From contig NZ_AZDH01000014.1 in NCBI RefSeq assembly GCF_001435445.1, positions 1 to 64,000 on the forward strand: DNA of 64,000 nt, given 5' to 3'. This stretch comes from Companilactobacillus kimchii DSM 13961 = JCM 10707 (GTDB taxonomy: Bacteria; Bacillota; Bacilli; Lactobacillales; Lactobacillaceae). Below the pieces are notes generated by a model. That model worked only from the letters and a program-made list of their open reading frames with translations. It searched no databases and was not told where the DNA came from. Within the stretch, counting starts at the first letter, position 1. Every line of letters begins with the position of its first letter. Position numbers and translations under genes: made by a program. Positions 7,445-18,275 of the stretch are shown in pieces.

Positions 7445-10081
7445 TTAATAAGATTTAATAATATCTTTAGCTAATTGTAACGCATTTGTTAAACCAGCTG
7501 GATTTTTACCACCGGCTTGTGCCATATCTGGACGACCACCGCCGCCACCTTGAATCTCTTTGGAGATCTTCTTAACGATATCGCCGGCTTTAACACCCTT
7601 AGCTTGTGAATCTTTATTTACAGCTACAACTAGACTAGCCTTATTGTCACCACTAGCACCTAAAACAAGGATGTCTGACTTCTCGTCATTCTTCCATTTA
7701 TCAGCTAGTTGTCTCAATGTAGCCATATCAGTTGGGATAATATTAGAAATAACTTTATAACCGTTAATTTCTTCAATACTATCAAAGACTTCAGCAGACT
7801 TTTGACTTGTTAATTGAGTCTTCAAGTTTTGGTTGTCACGCTTCAATTCTTTGATTTCATCAACTAATTGACTAGCACGAACTGGAACATCTTTTAATTG
7901 ATTTACTTTCATATTCTTAGCTGTCTCTTGCAAAGCTTGCAATTGATCATTTAAGTATTCAAATGCTTCCTCGCCAGTTACAGCCTCAATTCTTCTTGTA
8001 CCTGAACCAATAGCTGATTCAGAAGTAATCTTGAAGAGACCTAGTTCTGAAGTATTACGGGCATGTGTACCACCACAGAATTCAGTTGAAAAGTCGTCGA
8101 TTTCAACAACACGAACGGTATCACCGTACTTTTCACTGAATAGAGCAATAGCACCCTTCTTCTTCTTAGCTTCTTCAATAGGTAATACTTCTGTTTTAAC
8201 AGGAATAGCTGCCCAGATTTTTTCATTAACGATTTTTTCAAGTTGACTAATTTGTTCAGCTGTTAATGCTGAATTGCTATTGAAATCAAATCGTAGGTAG
8301 TCAGGTTCAACTAAAGATCCAGCTTGATGTGTTCTTGAACTAACAACATCACGTAAAGCCTGATCCAACAAGTGAGTAGCAGTGTGATTGTGACGAACCT
8401 TTTCACGGAAGTCACCATCAATTTCCAACTTGTACTCTGTATCAGCATCAATTTCTGACATTACATTCACTAAATGAATATTTTGTCCGTTTGGTGCATG
8501 TTGAACATCAACAACTTCAGCAACTTGATTACCCTTTAAATCGTAGATATTACCGATATCAGCAACCTGTCCACCCATTTCAGCATAGAAAGGTGTTGTG
8601 TCGAAGACCAATTGTGCTTGACCTTCTGTGACATTCTTAACTTCTTTATCATTAACGATGATATTCTTCAAAGTGCTTTGTGTTTCGTTGTGATCATAAC
8701 CAACAAATTCACTAGGTGTCTTGATTTCCATCAAAGTTTCATCTTGCATACCCATAGATTGTAAGTTACCACGAGCGTCACGAGCACGTTGTTTTTGCTC
8801 TTCCATATTTTGCTTGAAACCATCTTCGTCAACTGTTAGTCCTTCATCACTAGCATATTCACGAGTTAATTCCATAGGGAAACCGTAAGTATCATAGAGC
8901 TTGAAAGCTGAAGCACCATCAATAACTGTTTGGTTCTTCTTCTTCAAGTCAGCAATTTCACCGTTTAATAGTGCTAGACCAGCATCCAAAGTTTCTGAGA
9001 AACGTTTTTCTTCTTGTTGAATAGTCTTAGCAATAAAGTCTTGTTGTTGGCTAACTTCTGGATAGTAACTTTCCATGATCTTACCAACAATTGGAACCAA
9101 TCTGTAAAGAAATGGTCCATTAACGCCTAACTTCTTACCATTCAAAACAGCACGTCTGATAAGTCTTCTGATAACATAGCCACGACCTTCGTTTGAAGGA
9201 AGAGCACCATCACCAACAGCAAATGAAACAGTTCTAGCGTGGTCGGCAATGATCTTGAATGAAATATCATCCTCATCATTTACACCATATTTCTTGCCAC
9301 TCAATTCACCAACGTCTTCAATCAATGGCATAAATAGATCAGTTTCAAAGTTAGTCTTTGTTCCTTGAATGATAGATACAAGACGTTCTAGTCCCATACC
9401 CGTATCAATATTTTTATGAGGTTGTTCTACATATTGACCATTTGGTAAATGATTCAATTCTGAGAAAACAATGTTCCATACTTCTAGGTAACGTTCGTTT
9501 TCGCCACCAGGATAGTTCTCAGGATCATCTTCTGAAAGGTTATTGAACTCTTGACCACGGTCGTAGAAAATCTCTGAGTCGGGACCACAGGGACCTTCAC
9601 CAATATCCCAGAAGTTATCTTCATTCTTAAGGATATGATCTTGAGCAATTCCAGCTTCAGCCCAAAGTTTTTGTGTTTCAGTATCCTTAGGATAAGTTGT
9701 GATATAAAGATTGTCTTTATCCATACCAATCCATTCAGGACTTGTTAGAAACTCGAAGGCCCAAGGAATAACTTCTTTCTTGAAATAATCACCAACTGAA
9801 AAATTACCAAGCATTTCAAAGAAAGTTTGGTGACGAGCTGTACGTCCGACATTTTCAATATCATTAGTTCTAATACATTTTTGAGCATTAGTGATACGAG
9901 GATTTTGAGGGACAACTGTTCCATCAAAATATTTCTTCAAAGTAGCAACACCAGAGTTAATCCATAACAAAGTTGGATCATCATGTGGAATCAATGATGC
10001 ACTAGGTTCAATCATGTGACCTTTTGTTTGGAAAAAGTCTAAAAACATCTTTCTTATTTCAGCACTTGATAAGTTTTTCAT
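7445..10081 (-). CDS. alaS: Alanine-tRNA ligase
   Basis: The 878-residue class II synthetase charges tRNA-Ala. The catalytic domain is N-terminal (KGH motif, then the FFEMLGNFSVGDYFK segment), followed by the editing domain with zinc-type motifs HNHTATH and CGGTHARN and the C-terminal C-Ala domain ending in GGGGGRPDMAQAGGK. The start is ATG 10081, directly after GGGGGAGATAAA; an upstream open frame belongs to the T-box leader. Expression is controlled by that T-box. ireB-ruvX-yrzB follow. Confidence 0.97.
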   Translation of the reverse strand: MKNLSSAEIRKMFLDFFQTKGHMIEPSASLIPHDDPTLLWINSGVATLKKYFDGTVVPQNPRITNAQKCIRTNDIENVGRTARHQTFFEMLGNFSVGDYFKKEVIPWAFEFLTSPEWIGMDKDNLYITTYPKDTETQKLWAEAGIAQDHILKNEDNFWDIGEGPCGPDSEIFYDRGQEFNNLSEDDPENYPGGENERYLEVWNIVFSELNHLPNGQYVEQPHKNIDTGMGLERLVSIIQGTKTNFETDLFMPLIEDVGELSGKKYGVNDEDDISFKIIADHARTVSFAVGDGALPSNEGRGYVIRRLIRRAVLNGKKLGVNGPFLYRLVPIVGKIMESYYPEVSQQQDFIAKTIQQEEKRFSETLDAGLALLNGEIADLKKKNQTVIDGASAFKLYDTYGFPMELTREYASDEGLTVDEDGFKQNMEEQKQRARDARGNLQSMGMQDETLMEIKTPSEFVGYDHNETQSTLKNIIVNDKEVKNVTEGQAQLVFDTTPFYAEMGGQVADIGNIYDLKGNQVAEVVDVQHAPNGQNIHLVNVMSEIDADTEYKLEIDGDFREKVRHNHTATHLLDQALRDVVSSRTHQAGSLVEPDYLRFDFNSNSALTAEQISQLEKIVNEKIWAAIPVKTEVLPIEEAKKKKGAIALFSEKYGDTVRVVEIDDFSTEFCGGTHARNTSELGLFKITSESAIGSGTRRIEAVTGEEAFEYLNDQLQALQETAKNMKVNQLKDVPVRASQLVDEIKELKRDNQNLKTQLTSQKSAEVFDSIEEINGYKVISNIIPTDMATLRQLADKWKNDEKSDILVLGASGDNKASLVVAVNKDSQAKGVKAGDIVKKISKEIQGGGGGRPDMAQAGGKNPAGLTNALQLAKDIIKSY

Positions 10082-10082
10082 T

Positions 10083-10278
10083 TTATCTCCCCCAAAAACG
10101 AAAAATCGTTGCAAGTCCAAGGACGCCCATGCGCGGTACCACCTTGTTTGCAACGATTTCGTTAGCCTCTCAATATTTTATATACAATTTAAATTGGCAG
10201 CATCTTTACATTAAATACTTAGGCTTTCGCACCAACCGGCCTTCTCTGAAAGTACTTAATACAAGATATATCCAAAGA
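10083..10278 (-). promoter_or_regulatory. T-box riboswitch of alaS
   Basis: The minus strand carries the T-box consensus AAGGTGGTACCGCG (near 10131-10146). It is followed by a terminator whose 3' arm TTGCAACGATTTTT pairs with TCGTTGCAA upstream of the T-box sequence. Stem I features are visible further upstream: CAGAGAAGGCC and the distal loop GGTTGGTGCGAAAGCC. A GCTGCC stretch (10196-10201) offers the alanine specifier GCU or GCC. Uncharged tRNA-Ala is expected to stabilise the antiterminator. Confidence 0.93.
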
Positions 10279-10280
10279 AA

Positions 10281-10309
10281 ATATTAACCACCAACTCAAA
10301 AATTGTCAA
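10281..10309 (-). promoter_or_regulatory. Sigma-A promoter of alaS
   Basis: TTGACA (10304-10309) and TAATAT (10281-10286) are separated by exactly 17 bp on the minus strand, just upstream of the T-box leader. The promoter lies between the end of the helicase gene and the leader. Confidence 0.8.
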
Positions 10310-10318
10310 TATTTAAAA

Positions 10319-11665
10319 CTAACTATTATTTTTACGTCTTACGTCTCTTTGCTTACGTCTCTCTTGTCTAATCTCAATTTTACGTTGTTGACGACGTTCA
10401 TCTGAGATGGCTTGCTTGATCTTCTTCTTGTAACCTGGCTTCTTCTTAGTCTTTTGTTTCTTAACAAAACCGACTAATTTAGTATCAAGTTTTTCTTGAG
10501 TTGCCTTACGACTTTGACGACGATCACGTTCTTTAACGTCAACGATTTCACCGTTCTTAATATCCTTAGGCTCAAACTTGATGCCCATATGTTCAATTTC
10601 ATCAACTTTGTGATCTTCACCTGGTTCATACAAAGTAATGGCAATACCAGACATCCCATTACGGCCAGTTCTACCAACACGATGGATAAAGAAGTCTAGA
10701 TCATCAGGAATTTCAGCATTAATAACGTGAGATACACCGTTAATATCAATACCACGTGCAGCCAAATCAGTAGCTACAACGAATTGATATTCCATGTTCT
10801 CAATCTGTTTCATCGTTCTCTTACGTTCTCTAGGTGTTAAACCACCATGAATACGAGCCGTCTTCAAACCTTTATTACGCAAGTAATGGTAAATCTCATC
10901 TACAGTCTTCTTAGTATTGGCAAATACCAAAACCATATATGGTTCACCGATTGTCATAAGTCGATAAATGATTTCCTTCTTATCACGACCATGAGTGAAC
11001 ATTAACCAATTATCAACATTCTTAGGAATAATACTGCTATTCTTAATCTCAATTCGTTTAGGACCATGCATGTATTTATCCAAGAATGGTTCCAATTTTT
11101 GTGGAATTGTAGCTGAGAAAACCATCATCTCACGATTTTCTGGTAATTTATTAGTAATTTGATCAACATCATTTAAGAAGCCCATGTCCAAAGTCATATC
11201 GGCTTCATCAATAACATATCTTTGAACATTATCCACATGTAAATCATTCTCACGAATCAAATCCCAAAGTCTTCCGGGAGTACCGATAGCAATTTGTGGT
11301 TGATGTGCTTCTAATTTTCTCTTTTGGCGATCACGGTCAGCTCCACCAACAAAGATAAAGGCATTATATTCTTCTGGATAATTTTTCAAAATATTCTGTG
11401 TATCTTCATAGATTTGATAAGCTAGCTCTCTACTTGGAGTAGCAATCAACAATTGAACTTCTTGGTCCTTTGTCAAAGCATTCATCGATGGCAACAAGAA
11501 AGCATGCGTCTTACCTGAACCTGTTTCAGATTGAACAATAATATCTTTTTTCTTATTGACCAATGAGATTACAGCTTCTTGAACCTTTGTTGGTTCATCG
11601 AAATGTATTTCTTTTAATGATTTGTTGATAGCATCATTAAAGTTGTATTGTGAAAATTTAGTCAT
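10319..11665 (-). CDS. cshB: DEAD-box RNA helicase, CshB-like
   Basis: The 448-residue ATP-dependent RNA helicase has all core motifs: SETGSGKT (motif I), PSRELA (Ia), DEAD within VIDEADM (II), FSATIP (III), and HRVGRTGRNG (VI). The C-terminal 80 residues are strongly basic (KKKPGYKKK, then many Arg and Lys), as in CshB-type cold-shock helicases that unwind structured mRNA and assist ribosome assembly. The start overlaps the nrnA stop, indicating coupling. The symbol is by similarity; CshA-type paralogues cannot be excluded. Confidence 0.88.
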   Translation of the reverse strand: MTKFSQYNFNDAINKSLKEIHFDEPTKVQEAVISLVNKKKDIIVQSETGSGKTHAFLLPSMNALTKDQEVQLLIATPSRELAYQIYEDTQNILKNYPEEYNAFIFVGGADRDRQKRKLEAHQPQIAIGTPGRLWDLIRENDLHVDNVQRYVIDEADMTLDMGFLNDVDQITNKLPENREMMVFSATIPQKLEPFLDKYMHGPKRIEIKNSSIIPKNVDNWLMFTHGRDKKEIIYRLMTIGEPYMVLVFANTKKTVDEIYHYLRNKGLKTARIHGGLTPRERKRTMKQIENMEYQFVVATDLAARGIDINGVSHVINAEIPDDLDFFIHRVGRTGRNGMSGIAITLYEPGEDHKVDEIEHMGIKFEPKDIKNGEIVDVKERDRRQSRKATQEKLDTKLVGFVKKQKTKKKPGYKKKIKQAISDERRQQRKIEIRQERRKQRDVRRKNNS

Positions 11666-12622
11666 CTATTCACCCTTCTGATTAAAATCAGTCACTATTT
11701 TTATTAGTTCCTTAAACATTTGTTTAACTTCATCAAGATCCTTAGCTGTAGCACCACTAGCCAATGGATGTCCACCACCATCATGTCTCTTAGCTAATTC
11801 ATTGATAACTGGACCTTGAGAACGTAAATGCATTCTAAAAGTACCATCATCTTTTTGAACAGCTTCCATCCATGAACAAACTTCTTTAAGTCGACCTGGT
11901 GTAGAAACTACTGAGTTAGCTTCCTCTTGATTAAGATTTAACTTTTTCATTAAATCATCATCAATAATGGCTAGAGCAGCTCCTGAATCATCGATCTGCA
12001 AGATATCGTAAATGAATCCTTGCAACTTGGCTTGTTTCAAACTAACTTCATTCATTTTATTGTTAATACCTGCAGTATCAACACCTAATGCAATAAACTT
12101 TCCAGCAACTTGCATTGTATGTTCAGTTGTTGCTGGATAAAGGAATCTTCCTGTATCACCAACGATACCAGCATACAAATAATAAGCAACTTTCTCTGTC
12201 AATTGTAGTTCATCACTGCTATCAATCAAATCAGCTATGATTTCTGAGCAAGAACTGGCATCAGTATTAACGAATAACTGGTCACCATAAGGTTCATCAT
12301 TAGGATGATGATCGATTTTTACCAAGAATGCTCCATCATTGTAACGTTGGTCGTCGATACGAGGTTCATTAGCAGTATCAACAACGATTACTAAAGCACC
12401 TTGATAATCTTCATCGGATACTTTTTGAGCAGTTGATAACCACTTCAAACCTTCGGTATCATTTCCACCAATTAAAACTTTTTTGTCAGGATAAGCCTGA
12501 CGAATGGCGGTTGCTAAGCCAGCTTGGGATCCCAATGCATCAGGATCTGGATTTTGATGACGTAGAATGATAATTTTATCATATTTTTTTATTGTTGCAA
12601 TTATTTCAGCAAAGCTATTCAT
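11666..12622 (-). CDS. nrnA: Bifunctional oligoribonuclease / PAP phosphatase NrnA
   Basis: This is a 318-residue DHH/DHHA1 phosphoesterase. Motifs seen are HQNPDPDALGS (metal binding, about residues 22-32), VDTAN, DHHPND (the DHH motif), and GGGHPLASGA in the C-terminal DHHA1 domain. NrnA degrades nanoRNAs and converts 3'-phosphoadenosine 5'-phosphate to AMP. It overlaps dinB by 8 bp and abuts the helicase gene, so dinB-nrnA-cshB is one unit. Ribosome binding site GGAGG. Confidence 0.93.
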   Translation of the reverse strand: MNSFAEIIATIKKYDKIIILRHQNPDPDALGSQAGLATAIRQAYPDKKVLIGGNDTEGLKWLSTAQKVSDEDYQGALVIVVDTANEPRIDDQRYNDGAFLVKIDHHPNDEPYGDQLFVNTDASSCSEIIADLIDSSDELQLTEKVAYYLYAGIVGDTGRFLYPATTEHTMQVAGKFIALGVDTAGINNKMNEVSLKQAKLQGFIYDILQIDDSGAALAIIDDDLMKKLNLNQEEANSVVSTPGRLKEVCSWMEAVQKDDGTFRMHLRSQGPVINELAKRHDGGGHPLASGATAKDLDEVKQMFKELIKIVTDFNQKGE

Positions 12623-13748
12623 TATAATTGTCCTCCTTATAAGACAAATTCAAAGAAACTTCTTCATATGACAACGGATCTAAATTAGTGACCGTGATCC
12701 CTAATAGTCGAATCTTTTGGTCTGTTACCTTTAATTTATCATAAATATCCTTGGCAACACGATAAATTTCGGCTTTTGTTTGAACATAGTCTTGAAAACT
12801 CATCCGTTTAGTAATTGTTTCAAAGTCCGAATTACGTAATTTAAGAACGACAGTCTTGCCATGTTGGCGTTGCTTTTTTAAATCCTTACTGACTAAATCG
12901 GCCAAAAAATCTAATTCCTGAAGTATTTGTTCATCTGTAACTAAATTACGATTATAAGTTCTTTCACGACCAATTGATTTCCGAGTTCGATGTCCATTCA
13001 CTAATGAGTCATCGATTCCGTGAACTCGTTTGTATATGATATAACCCATTTTACCAAAATTCTTCAAGAAGATGTCTTGATCTAATTTTTGCAGATCACC
13101 GCCTGTATAAATATCCATCTCGTGCATCTTCTGTTGCATAGCTTTACCAATGCCGTTAAATTTTTCAATTGGAATTGGTCTCAAGAAATCCTCAGCATAT
13201 TTCCCAAGAATAATTGTTCTACCAAATGGTTTCCGATAATCTGATGCCATCTTAGCTAAAAATTTATTGTAAGAAATTCCTACCGAACAGGTCAATCTAG
13301 TTTCTTTAACGATTCTTTGTTGAATATAGTTAGCAATTTCTATCGTATTTGTCTCATGTAATTTATTATGTGTGACATCAAGATAAGCCTCATCTAAAGC
13401 CACTGTCTGATAATTATCTGTTACCTCATGAAAAATATCATGGATCTGATCTGAAACCTGACGATACAATTCAAAATGTGGCGGTGTGATAACTAATTTA
13501 GCTCGAGGGATCAAATCAACTGCCTCTTGAGCTGGCATAGCTGAATGTGCACCGTATTTTCGGGCATTATAATTTGCTGTAGTCACAACCCCATGATGAT
13601 TATGTTTCCGTGGATCTTGGGCCACAATCAGACATTTTTTCTTGTATTCAGGATGTTCTCTTTCTTCCACAGAAGCGAAAAAAGCATCCATGTCGACATG
13701 GATGACTTTTCGATTTTCTTCAATTTTAATTGGTATTTTTAAAAAGAT
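12615..13748 (-). CDS. dinB: DNA polymerase IV (Y family), probable non-canonical AUC start
   Basis: This is a translesion DNA polymerase with palm, finger, thumb and little-finger domains and the active-site segments HVDMDAFFASVE and VALDEAYLDVT. The first internal ATG (13691) would begin at the Met after the first catalytic aspartate (the HVD Asp, Asp8 of E. coli DinB) and give a dead enzyme. The open frame continues upstream through KVIHVD, but has no ATG, GTG or TTG before a stop. An AGGAG site (13758-13762) lies 9 bases before an ATC codon at 13748, one base away from ATG. I take this as the start (377 residues). A one-base slip in the TTTTTAAAAA run is an alternative. It lies directly downstream of zwf. 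Confidence 0.85.
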   Translation of the reverse strand: MFLKIPIKIEENRKVIHVDMDAFFASVEEREHPEYKKKCLIVAQDPRKHNHHGVVTTANYNARKYGAHSAMPAQEAVDLIPRAKLVITPPHFELYRQVSDQIHDIFHEVTDNYQTVALDEAYLDVTHNKLHETNTIEIANYIQQRIVKETRLTCSVGISYNKFLAKMASDYRKPFGRTIILGKYAEDFLRPIPIEKFNGIGKAMQQKMHEMDIYTGGDLQKLDQDIFLKNFGKMGYIIYKRVHGIDDSLVNGHRTRKSIGRERTYNRNLVTDEQILQELDFLADLVSKDLKKQRQHGKTVVLKLRNSDFETITKRMSFQDYVQTKAEIYRVAKDIYDKLKVTDQKIRLLGITVTNLDPLSYEEVSLNLSYKEDNYNE

Positions 13749-13762
13749 GGCTTAACACTCCT

Positions 13763-15205
13763 CTAGTCATCCCAAACCCATGAGTTGCCATTACGTTCCA
13801 ACAACATTTCAGCTGCATCAGGACCCATTGAACCACTCAAGTAATTTGGAAAATCAGGTGTCTGTTCATCCCAACGATTTCTGATCGTATCAATATACTT
13901 CCAAGTACTTCTCAATTCATCCCAAAGAGTGAAATGAACACGATTACCAGAAAGAATATCAATGATCAAACTTTCATAAGCTTCACGAGCTTTGTCGAAC
14001 TCAGCTTCTTCTGGGAATGAAATAAAGTCTTGACCTGATTCTTTATAGTTAATTCCATTGATTAAAATACTATTACCATTAACCCTCTCAATCAATAGGG
14101 TAATGACAGTATTAGGTTTGATACCTACTTCATCAACCTTATCATTGAAAACGATATCGATTCTTGAGGATTTTTCAGGCATACGTTTACCGGAACGAAC
14201 ATAGAATGGCACACCACTCCAACGTTCTGTGTCAAATTGGATATTACCTGCAACAAAAGTTTCAATATTAGAATCCTCGGCCACATTATCCTCTTGACGA
14301 TAGGCCTTTTCATCACCTAATTTATCAGTATCATATTGACCACGTACAAAGTCAGTATCAACTCCTTCAGGAGTCAATTCTTTAAGACTGCTAAATAGAT
14401 CAGTCTTATTCTTGTGAATAATCTTAGCATCTGTAGCTTCAGGATCATCGCTGGCAACAGCACCAATAATTTGCATAATATGATTTTGTACCATATCACG
14501 TAATACACCTGCTGTTTCGTAGTAGCCACCACGATCTTCAACACCAAGAGATTCAGCAAGCGTGATTTGAATATTTGAAACATACTTGTTATTCATTGCT
14601 GCTTCAAGCTTAGGGTTATTGGCACGAATGTGAGGGATATCTTGAATCATTTCCTTACCTAAGTAATGATCGATACGATAAATATCATCCTCTGGGAAAG
14701 CTTTAGAAATATTACCGTTTAATTCGCAGGCAGAATCCAAGTCACGACCAAATGGCTTCTCAATTACCAAACGATTATAACCGTCCTCAGTCTTCAAACC
14801 TTCTGAATTAATATGTTCAGCAACTGTACCAAAGAATCTAGGAGCAATAGCCATGTAGTAAACACGATTATGACCAGCTTCAAATTGATCATCTAATTTA
14901 GCAGCCAAATTCTTCAAAGCAATATAATGTTCTGAATCATTAACGTCATGTGATTGATAGAAGAAGTGTTTAGCAAACCCCTTCATGATATCCTCACTAT
15001 CATCAAAGTAATCTTTCAAAGAGGTGATAACAGTTTCACGGAAATAATCATCACTCCATGGACGACGAGCAGTACCAATGACGGCAAAATGATCTTTTAA
15101 AATCCCCGATTTATAAAGACGGAACAAAGATGGATATAGTTTCCGATGAGCTAAATCACCAGATCCCCCAAAAATAATAAAAATTGCTGATTTTTCTGTA
15201 ACCAT
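13763..15205 (-). CDS. zwf: Glucose-6-phosphate 1-dehydrogenase
   Basis: This is a 480-residue cytoplasmic enzyme of the oxidative pentose phosphate pathway: glucose-6-phosphate plus NADP+ gives 6-phosphogluconolactone plus NADPH. The nucleotide-binding GGSGDLAHRKLYPSLF (about residues 13-28), the EKPFGRDL segment, and the catalytic RIDHYLGKE are intact. Length is typical. AAAGGAG lies 8 bases before the ATG. dinB begins 14 bp after the stop. A promoter with a MerR-type 19-bp spacer is present about 140 bp upstream. Confidence 0.97.
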   Translation of the reverse strand: MVTEKSAIFIIFGGSGDLAHRKLYPSLFRLYKSGILKDHFAVIGTARRPWSDDYFRETVITSLKDYFDDSEDIMKGFAKHFFYQSHDVNDSEHYIALKNLAAKLDDQFEAGHNRVYYMAIAPRFFGTVAEHINSEGLKTEDGYNRLVIEKPFGRDLDSACELNGNISKAFPEDDIYRIDHYLGKEMIQDIPHIRANNPKLEAAMNNKYVSNIQITLAESLGVEDRGGYYETAGVLRDMVQNHIMQIIGAVASDDPEATDAKIIHKNKTDLFSSLKELTPEGVDTDFVRGQYDTDKLGDEKAYRQEDNVAEDSNIETFVAGNIQFDTERWSGVPFYVRSGKRMPEKSSRIDIVFNDKVDEVGIKPNTVITLLIERVNGNSILINGINYKESGQDFISFPEEAEFDKAREAYESLIIDILSGNRVHFTLWDELRSTWKYIDTIRNRWDEQTPDFPNYLSGSMGPDAAEMLLERNGNSWVWDD

Positions 15206-15343
15206 TTTTAAACTCCTTTGAATGCATCATGTAGTTATATTTTACAACATGAATTATTAAACATCTTGATTTATGACTTATTATTTTTTAAATAATTTGT
15301 TATCCATGCCTACTCTAACGGCATTACTTATCTTACGTTTTAA

Positions 15344-15374
15344 ATAATACTCCCTAGAGTGTACTTTAACGCAA
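15344..15374 (-). promoter_or_regulatory. MerR-type promoter/operator upstream of zwf
   Basis: On the minus strand TTGCGT (15369-15374) and TATTAT (15344-15349) are separated by 19 bp. The spacer contains the near-dyad TAAAGTACACTCTA, close to the TTAGAGT-NN-ACTCTAA operators of NmlR/AdhR-type MerR regulators, and the smaller dyad ACTC-N4-GAGT. An over-long spacer containing a dyad is diagnostic for MerR activation. It points towards zwf, leaving a 140-base leader with no gene. Confidence 0.55.
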
Positions 15375-15393
15375 GCCATATGCTAAAAAGAGC

Positions 15394-15436
15394 CCAAAAA
15401 AATAATCCTCCGTTTAACGGTGGGATTATTTTTTAA
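15394..15436 (-). terminator. Terminator of yajC
   Basis: The stem AATAATCC / GGATTATT, with the inner pairing CCGTT / AACGG, is flanked by A-run and T-run. On the minus strand it ends in seven T residues. Confidence 0.85.
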
Positions 15437-15443
15437 TTAAAAA

Positions 15444-15932
15444 TTATTTTGTTTCTTCTTTAGAATCAGCAGGCTTTGTATCTTCTACCTTTTCTGTTAC
15501 TTCTTTTGTTTCTGTTTCGTCTGACTTAGTGTCATCTGAAACTTCTGCCTTGGCATTTTCCTTAGCAGCATCGTTTTTAACTTCTTTGTTATCTTCTGCA
15601 GCCTTATCAGTAGCTGGCTTTGTAGCACCAGCAGCGACTGGAGTTGTACGACGAATGAAATTCAAATCAAATGTTAAATAAATTCCATCACAGTCAACAA
15701 CAACTTCTTTGTTATCACGATCGATTGATGCAACAACACCTTTAATACCACCAAGTGTGACAACCTTGTCACCTTTTGACATTTCTTTAAGCATTTCTTG
15801 ACGCTTTTGTTGTTGTTTCTTTTGTGGACGAATGGAGATAAAGTACATACCAACAAACATAATAACAACAAAGATCAAAAGACCCATTGAGCCACCAGCA
15901 CCAGCGCCGGCACCTAACGTAAGCATATTCAA
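15444..15932 (-). CDS. yajC: Preprotein translocase accessory subunit YajC
   Basis: This YajC protein is about 162 residues long. One transmembrane helix follows a glycine/alanine-rich N-terminus, then RPQKKQQQKRQEML and the conserved KGDKVVTLGGIKGVV domain. YajC associates with SecDF-SecYEG in the membrane. The last 60 or so residues are a low-complexity tail rich in Lys, Glu, Asp and Ala, unusually long for the family (about 90-120 residues). The start is uncertain. TTG 15932 has the best spacing (8 bases) from AGAGG, with an ATG two codons later. It lies downstream of tgt, the usual order. Confidence 0.9.
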   Translation of the reverse strand: MNMLTLGAGAGAGGSMGLLIFVVIMFVGMYFISIRPQKKQQQKRQEMLKEMSKGDKVVTLGGIKGVVASIDRDNKEVVVDCDGIYLTFDLNFIRRTTPVAAGATKPATDKAAEDNKEVKNDAAKENAKAEVSDDTKSDETETKEVTEKVEDTKPADSKEETK

Positions 15933-16022
15933 ATTTTCCACCTCTTAATAATTTACATACTTATAGGTTACCAAAAATATAACCTTGTTTCCAGACTAGA
16001 AGACTTTTCTTATCAAAATCTT

Positions 16023-17174
<1,152 letters not shown>

Positions 17175-18209
17175 CTACTTAATGAACATTGCATCCCCAA
17201 AACTAAAGAAGCGATATTTCTCTTCTACAGCGTGTTGGTATGCGTTCAAAATATTTTCTCTTCCAGTAAATGCTGCAACTAACATAACTAAAGTTGATTT
17301 TGGCAAATGGAAGTTAGTAATAAATTCATCAACAACTTTCCATTCGTAACCTGGTTTAATAAAAATATCAGTCCAGCCACTGTCAGCTTTAATCTCACCG
17401 TTAAATTTAGTTCCAATTGTCTCCAAGGTTCTAATTGAAGTTGTTCCGGTTGCAACAATCTTGCCACCATTCTTCTTTACTTCATTCAGAGTCTTAGCGG
17501 AATCTTCATCTAGACGATAGAATTCAGAGTGCATCACATGCTTACTAATATCTGATTCAGTCACTGGTCTAAAAGTTCCTAAACCAACGTGCAAAGTAAT
17601 ATAAACTAACTTAACGCCTTTATCCTCAACCTTTTTCAACAAATCTTTAGTCCAATGAAGACCTGCTGTTGGAGCAGCAGCTGAACCATTTTCCTTAGCA
17701 TAAACAGTTTGGTAACGATCAGGATCGTCTAATTTTTCCTTGATATAAGGAGGTAAAGGCATTTCACCTAATTGTTCTAGGATCTCCATAAAGATACCTT
17801 GATAGTGGAATTCAATGATCTTGCCACCATGTTCAAGATCTTCAAGTACCTCTGCCTCAAGTTGTCCGTCACCGAACTCAACTTTTGTTCCTACTTTGGC
17901 ACGTCGAGCAGGTTTCATTAAGACTTCCCACTTATCACCTTCAATATTATTTAAAAGTAATACTTCCTCATGTCCATCAGTATCTTCTTTAGTACCATAC
18001 AAACGTGCTGGTAAAACACGAGAATTGTTCATTACCAAAGCGTCACCAGGATTTAAATAATCAAGAATATCATAAAAATGCTTGTCCTGATATTCTCCTG
18101 TTTCATGATCCAAGACTAATAATCTTGATTGATCACGATTTTTAATTGGTGTTTGCGCAATAAGTTCTTCTGGCAAATCATAATCAAAATCTTCTGTTGT
18201 TAGTGTCAT
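17175..18209 (-). CDS. queA: S-adenosylmethionine:tRNA ribosyltransferase-isomerase
   Basis: The 344-residue enzyme transfers and isomerises the ribosyl moiety of SAM onto preQ1-modified tRNA, giving epoxyqueuosine. The N-terminal [14 protein letters not shown] and the central [22 protein letters not shown] and [11 protein letters not shown] segments are diagnostic. ATG 18209 is preceded by AAAAGGAGAG at good distance; an upstream in-frame extension lacks such a site. Confidence 0.96.
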   Translation of the reverse strand: MTLTTEDFDYDLPEELIAQTPIKNRDQSRLLVLDHETGEYQDKHFYDILDYLNPGDALVMNNSRVLPARLYGTKEDTDGHEEVLLLNNIEGDKWEVLMKPARRAKVGTKVEFGDGQLEAEVLEDLEHGGKIIEFHYQGIFMEILEQLGEMPLPPYIKEKLDDPDRYQTVYAKENGSAAAPTAGLHWTKDLLKKVEDKGVKLVYITLHVGLGTFRPVTESDISKHVMHSEFYRLDEDSAKTLNEVKKNGGKIVATGTTSIRTLETIGTKFNGEIKADSGWTDIFIKPGYEWKVVDEFITNFHLPKSTLVMLVAAFTGRENILNAYQHAVEEKYRFFSFGDAMFIK

Positions 18210-18275
18210 TGTAAACTCTCCTTTTAATCGTGGAATAATGTTTTTCTTGAGATACACCAAAACGAGTAAATCACT

